DNA of 64,000 nt from Micromonospora parva. Its GTDB lineage: Bacteria; Actinomycetota; Actinomycetes; Mycobacteriales; Micromonosporaceae. Both the position numbers and the translations under genes were made by a program. The stretch covers positions 186,001 through 250,000 of the forward strand of contig NZ_JNZS01000003.1 in assembly GCF_000718515.1 (NCBI RefSeq), given 5' to 3'. A model generated the notes under the pieces. The model was not told the DNA's origin and searched no databases. It saw only the letters and a list, made by a program, of their open reading frames with translations. Below, in pieces: positions 61,796 to 64,000 of the stretch. Within the stretch, counting starts at the first letter, position 1, and each line of letters starts with the position of its first letter.

Positions 61796-64000
61796 TCAGA
61801 GCATGTCCTCTTCCGCTGCGGGCGCCTTCTGTAGAACTACTAGTCGCGCCAGTTCCGTGCGGGAGCCGATGCCCAGCTTCGGGTAGATCTTGTACAGGTG
61901 GTACTCGACCGTGCGAGGGCTCAGGAACAGCTGGGCGGCGATCTGCTTGCTCGACAACCCGTCGGCGACCAGGCCCGCGATGCGCAACTCCTGCGGGGTC
62001 AGCGCGTCCAGCACGGCCGAGCCCGGGGCCTGCCCGCTCTCGCCCGCCGCCCGCAGCTCACCTTGTGCGCGCCTCGCCCACGGCTTCGCGCCTGCCCGCT
62101 CGAACGTCTCCCACGCCATCCGCAGATGCGCCCGCGCGTCGCCCGGCCGCTGCGCTCGGCGCAGGCGCTCGCCCAGCAGTAGAGCCGTCCTGGCCTCCTC
62201 GAACGGGTTGGTGTGCAGCCGCAACGCCTCGCCGAAGGCGTCCTCGGACGACTCGGCCAAGCCCCGGCAACGGGCCAGCAGGGCGCGCGACTCGGACGTC
62301 GCGGCGTACGCCGACCATCGCTCGTACGCCTCGAGCGCCGCCCGCGCACCCACCTCGTCGCCCGCGCCCAGGGCGGCCTCGACGCGATCCGGCGCCGTCC
62401 GCCACACCACGGTGGGATGCCCGACACCCGGTCCCGCCTCGGCGATGGCCGTGAAGCGGTCATGCGCCGTCGCGTAGCGTCCCAGGCACAGGTCGAGCAG
62501 CGCCAGCGCGTACGCGGCGACCCCTGCCCGCAGACCTACCCGGTGCGGTATGGCGATGGCCAGCGCCTCGCGGGCCTGCCGTTCACAAATCTCCTCCTCG
62601 CCTCGCAGCGCCGCCAGGACCGCCAGGTTGGCCAGGTGCGCGGCCACGGTGTTCTCATAGCCGGCCTCGCGGGCCAGTTCCAGGCCCTCCTCGGAGATGG
62701 CCTGGCTGCTTGCCAGCCGCCCGGCGATGCGCTCGGCCGTCGCCACGAACTCCAGCACGACCGGCAGCTGCCCGGTCATCCCCGACATCCTGGCCACCCG
62801 TCCGGCCCGCTCGGCCATCTCGGTCGCCAGATCCGACTCGCCCAGATGGCTGGCCGCGGCCGCCGCCCACAGGTACTCCGCCGCCTCCCCCAGCTCGCCG
62901 ACCCGCGCCAGCGCCCGCCGCAGCAGACCCGGCCCGGCAGCGTCGCCATCCAGCGCCAGACCGATCCCGGCAACCGTGTCCCGCAAGAATCCCTCGCGGT
63001 GCCCTGCCGCCCTCCGCCCGAGCTCGATGATGGCCGCCGTGTCGCCGACGTACGAAGCGGCCTCCGCGGCATCGGCCAGCATCTCCAGGCTGTCGCCCGC
63101 CGCCAGGATCCGCACGGCCTCGGCGGCGTTGCCGGAGTTCAACTCAAACCTGCCCCTGAGCTGGGCGATCTCCACGGCGAGGCCGGCATCTGCGCCAGCC
63201 TGGTCACGGGCCTCGGCCAGCAGCGACTCCGCCTGCCCGGGGCGACCACCAAGCCAGGCCGCGACGGCGGCGTCCTTCAGGCGGGCAGCACGGGTGCGCG
63301 GCTCGGGGGTCAGCTCGGCGGCCCGGGCCAGGGCTGCGGCAGCGGTGCCGTACCCACCGCGGTCGCGCGCCAGCTCCGCGGCGGTCACCAACTCGGTGGC
63401 GGCCCGCTCGTCCTGGCCCATGGCGGCTCCGGCCAGGTGCCAGGCGCGACGCTCACCCTCGGTGAGTTCCGCCAGTACGGCATGCACCCGGCGGATCCTG
63501 GCCGGGGTGTCCGCCTCGTGCACCGCCGACCGGATGAGCGGATGGCAGAAGCGCACGCGCGTACCCGAAAGCTCGGCCAGCCCGGACTCCTCCAGCTCGG
63601 CCAGCGCCATCCGCCCGGTCCACGCCCCCATGTACTCTCCGGGCAGTACCGTCCACTCGGCGGACAACCGGTCGGTGGCGCGCAGGACCAGGTCGAGGTC
63701 AGCCTCCACGGCGGCAACCAGCGCGAGCAGCCGGGCGGAGGCGGACAACGCGGCCACCCGGTCGCCGAACAGTCGGGTCCCACCGGGCAGCGGGTCGGGC
63801 AGCGGTTCGCTGCCGGCGAGTTGCGCGGGTGTCAGGCGAGCGGCTATCTCGCCCAGCGCGAGCGGGTTCGCGCGGGTCAGCGTGACGAGTTCCCGCGCCA
63901 CACAGGGCTGCACACCGCAGCGGGACTCCAGCATCTCGGCTGCGGCGGCTCCGGGGAGGCCACGCACCTCCACCGTCAGAGGCACACCCTTGACCGGAGC
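61796..64000 (-). CDS. Large LuxR-family (LAL-type) regulator, partial
   Basis: The frame is open to the window edge, so the N-terminus with the ATPase P-loop is missing; at least 734 residues are visible. The visible part holds the end of an AAA-like domain (LRGLPGAA-type segment, LVTLTRANPLALGEIAARL), a long helical TPR-like middle, and a C-terminal GerE/LuxR HTH: LTPQELRIAGLVADGLSSKQ, then IAAQLFLSPRTVEYHLYKIY. LALs are ATP-binding activators. The coupled hydrolase is the likely local target. Confidence 0.88.
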   Translation of the reverse strand, partial: APVKGVPLTVEVRGLPGAAAAEMLESRCGVQPCVARELVTLTRANPLALGEIAARLTPAQLAGSEPLPDPLPGGTRLFGDRVAALSASARLLALVAAVEADLDLVLRATDRLSAEWTVLPGEYMGAWTGRMALAELEESGLAELSGTRVRFCHPLIRSAVHEADTPARIRRVHAVLAELTEGERRAWHLAGAAMGQDERAATELVTAAELARDRGGYGTAAAALARAAELTPEPRTRAARLKDAAVAAWLGGRPGQAESLLAEARDQAGADAGLAVEIAQLRGRFELNSGNAAEAVRILAAGDSLEMLADAAEAASYVGDTAAIIELGRRAAGHREGFLRDTVAGIGLALDGDAAGPGLLRRALARVGELGEAAEYLWAAAAASHLGESDLATEMAERAGRVARMSGMTGQLPVVLEFVATAERIAGRLASSQAISEEGLELAREAGYENTVAAHLANLAVLAALRGEEEICERQAREALAIAIPHRVGLRAGVAAYALALLDLCLGRYATAHDRFTAIAEAGPGVGHPTVVWRTAPDRVEAALGAGDEVGARAALEAYERWSAYAATSESRALLARCRGLAESSEDAFGEALRLHTNPFEEARTALLLGERLRRAQRPGDARAHLRMAWETFERAGAKPWARRAQGELRAAGESGQAPGSAVLDALTPQELRIAGLVADGLSSKQIAAQLFLSPRTVEYHLYKIYPKLGIGSRTELARLVVLQKAPAAEEDML

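Noticed and set aside
1..64000. CRISPR arrays, tRNA or rRNA genes, riboswitches
   Set aside because: None recognised on reading; no regularly spaced repeats and no cloverleaf or conserved rRNA segments seen.

Overview
The window is very GC-rich, with dense coding, frequent ATGA/GTGA stop-start overlaps, GTG starts and large SARP/AfsR-type regulators. This suggests a filamentous actinomycete, most likely of the Micromonosporaceae; that is inferred from gene content only. No rRNA, tRNA or CRISPR array was seen.

Layout. 1-10.3 kb: a truncated DeoR regulator, a secreted zincin-like/beta-propeller-like protein divergent from an AfsR-type regulator, a DUF808 membrane protein, and small hypotheticals among mobile-element remnants. 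10.6-23.0 kb: an FxSxx-COOH RiPP locus. A 56-residue precursor ending FTSAI, too short for routine ORF calling, is followed by an FxsB-type radical SAM/SPASM maturase and an HExxH-type peptide hydroxylase. Facing it is a leftward block of EACC1-like protein, EF-hand caspase, VMAP-C protein, MoxR-type AAA+ ATPase and a vWA/NB-ARC/TPR protein. This looks like an NTPase-regulated conflict (defence or suicide) system joined to a RiPP pathway. 23.4-31.0 kb: a GntR/FCD regulator divergent from a catabolic operon (CaiB/BaiF CoA-transferase, ATP-dependent hydantoinase A and B, isochorismatase-fold amidase, HMG-CoA-lyase-like enzyme), with two palindromic operators and a clear promoter between them. 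31.1-34.0 kb: a large secreted M20 peptidase. 34.0-35.6 kb: gene debris.

35.6-46.3 kb is the most striking region. Four overlapping genes encode a PEP-synthase-like kinase, a class I glutamine-amidotransferase-like hydrolase, a nucleotidyltransferase and an APS-kinase-like kinase. Type and order match Campylobacter jejuni Cj1418-Cj1417-Cj1416-Cj1415, which make 3'-phospho-cytidine diphosphoramidate, the donor for capsular phosphoramidate. An SGNH protein, a methyltransferase, an aldo/keto reductase, a sulfotransferase-fold protein and an MFS exporter follow on the same strand. I infer a phosphoramidate biosynthetic cluster in an actinomycete, with the sulfotransferase-fold protein as candidate phosphoramidate transferase.

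46.5-64 kb: a LuxR-type regulator, an orphan sugar-binding lipoprotein, a transposase/DUF1963 remnant zone, a second AfsR-type regulator downstream of two coupled secreted proteins, a holin-like protein, an ABC exporter pair, an alpha/beta hydrolase and a large LuxR regulator cut by the window end.
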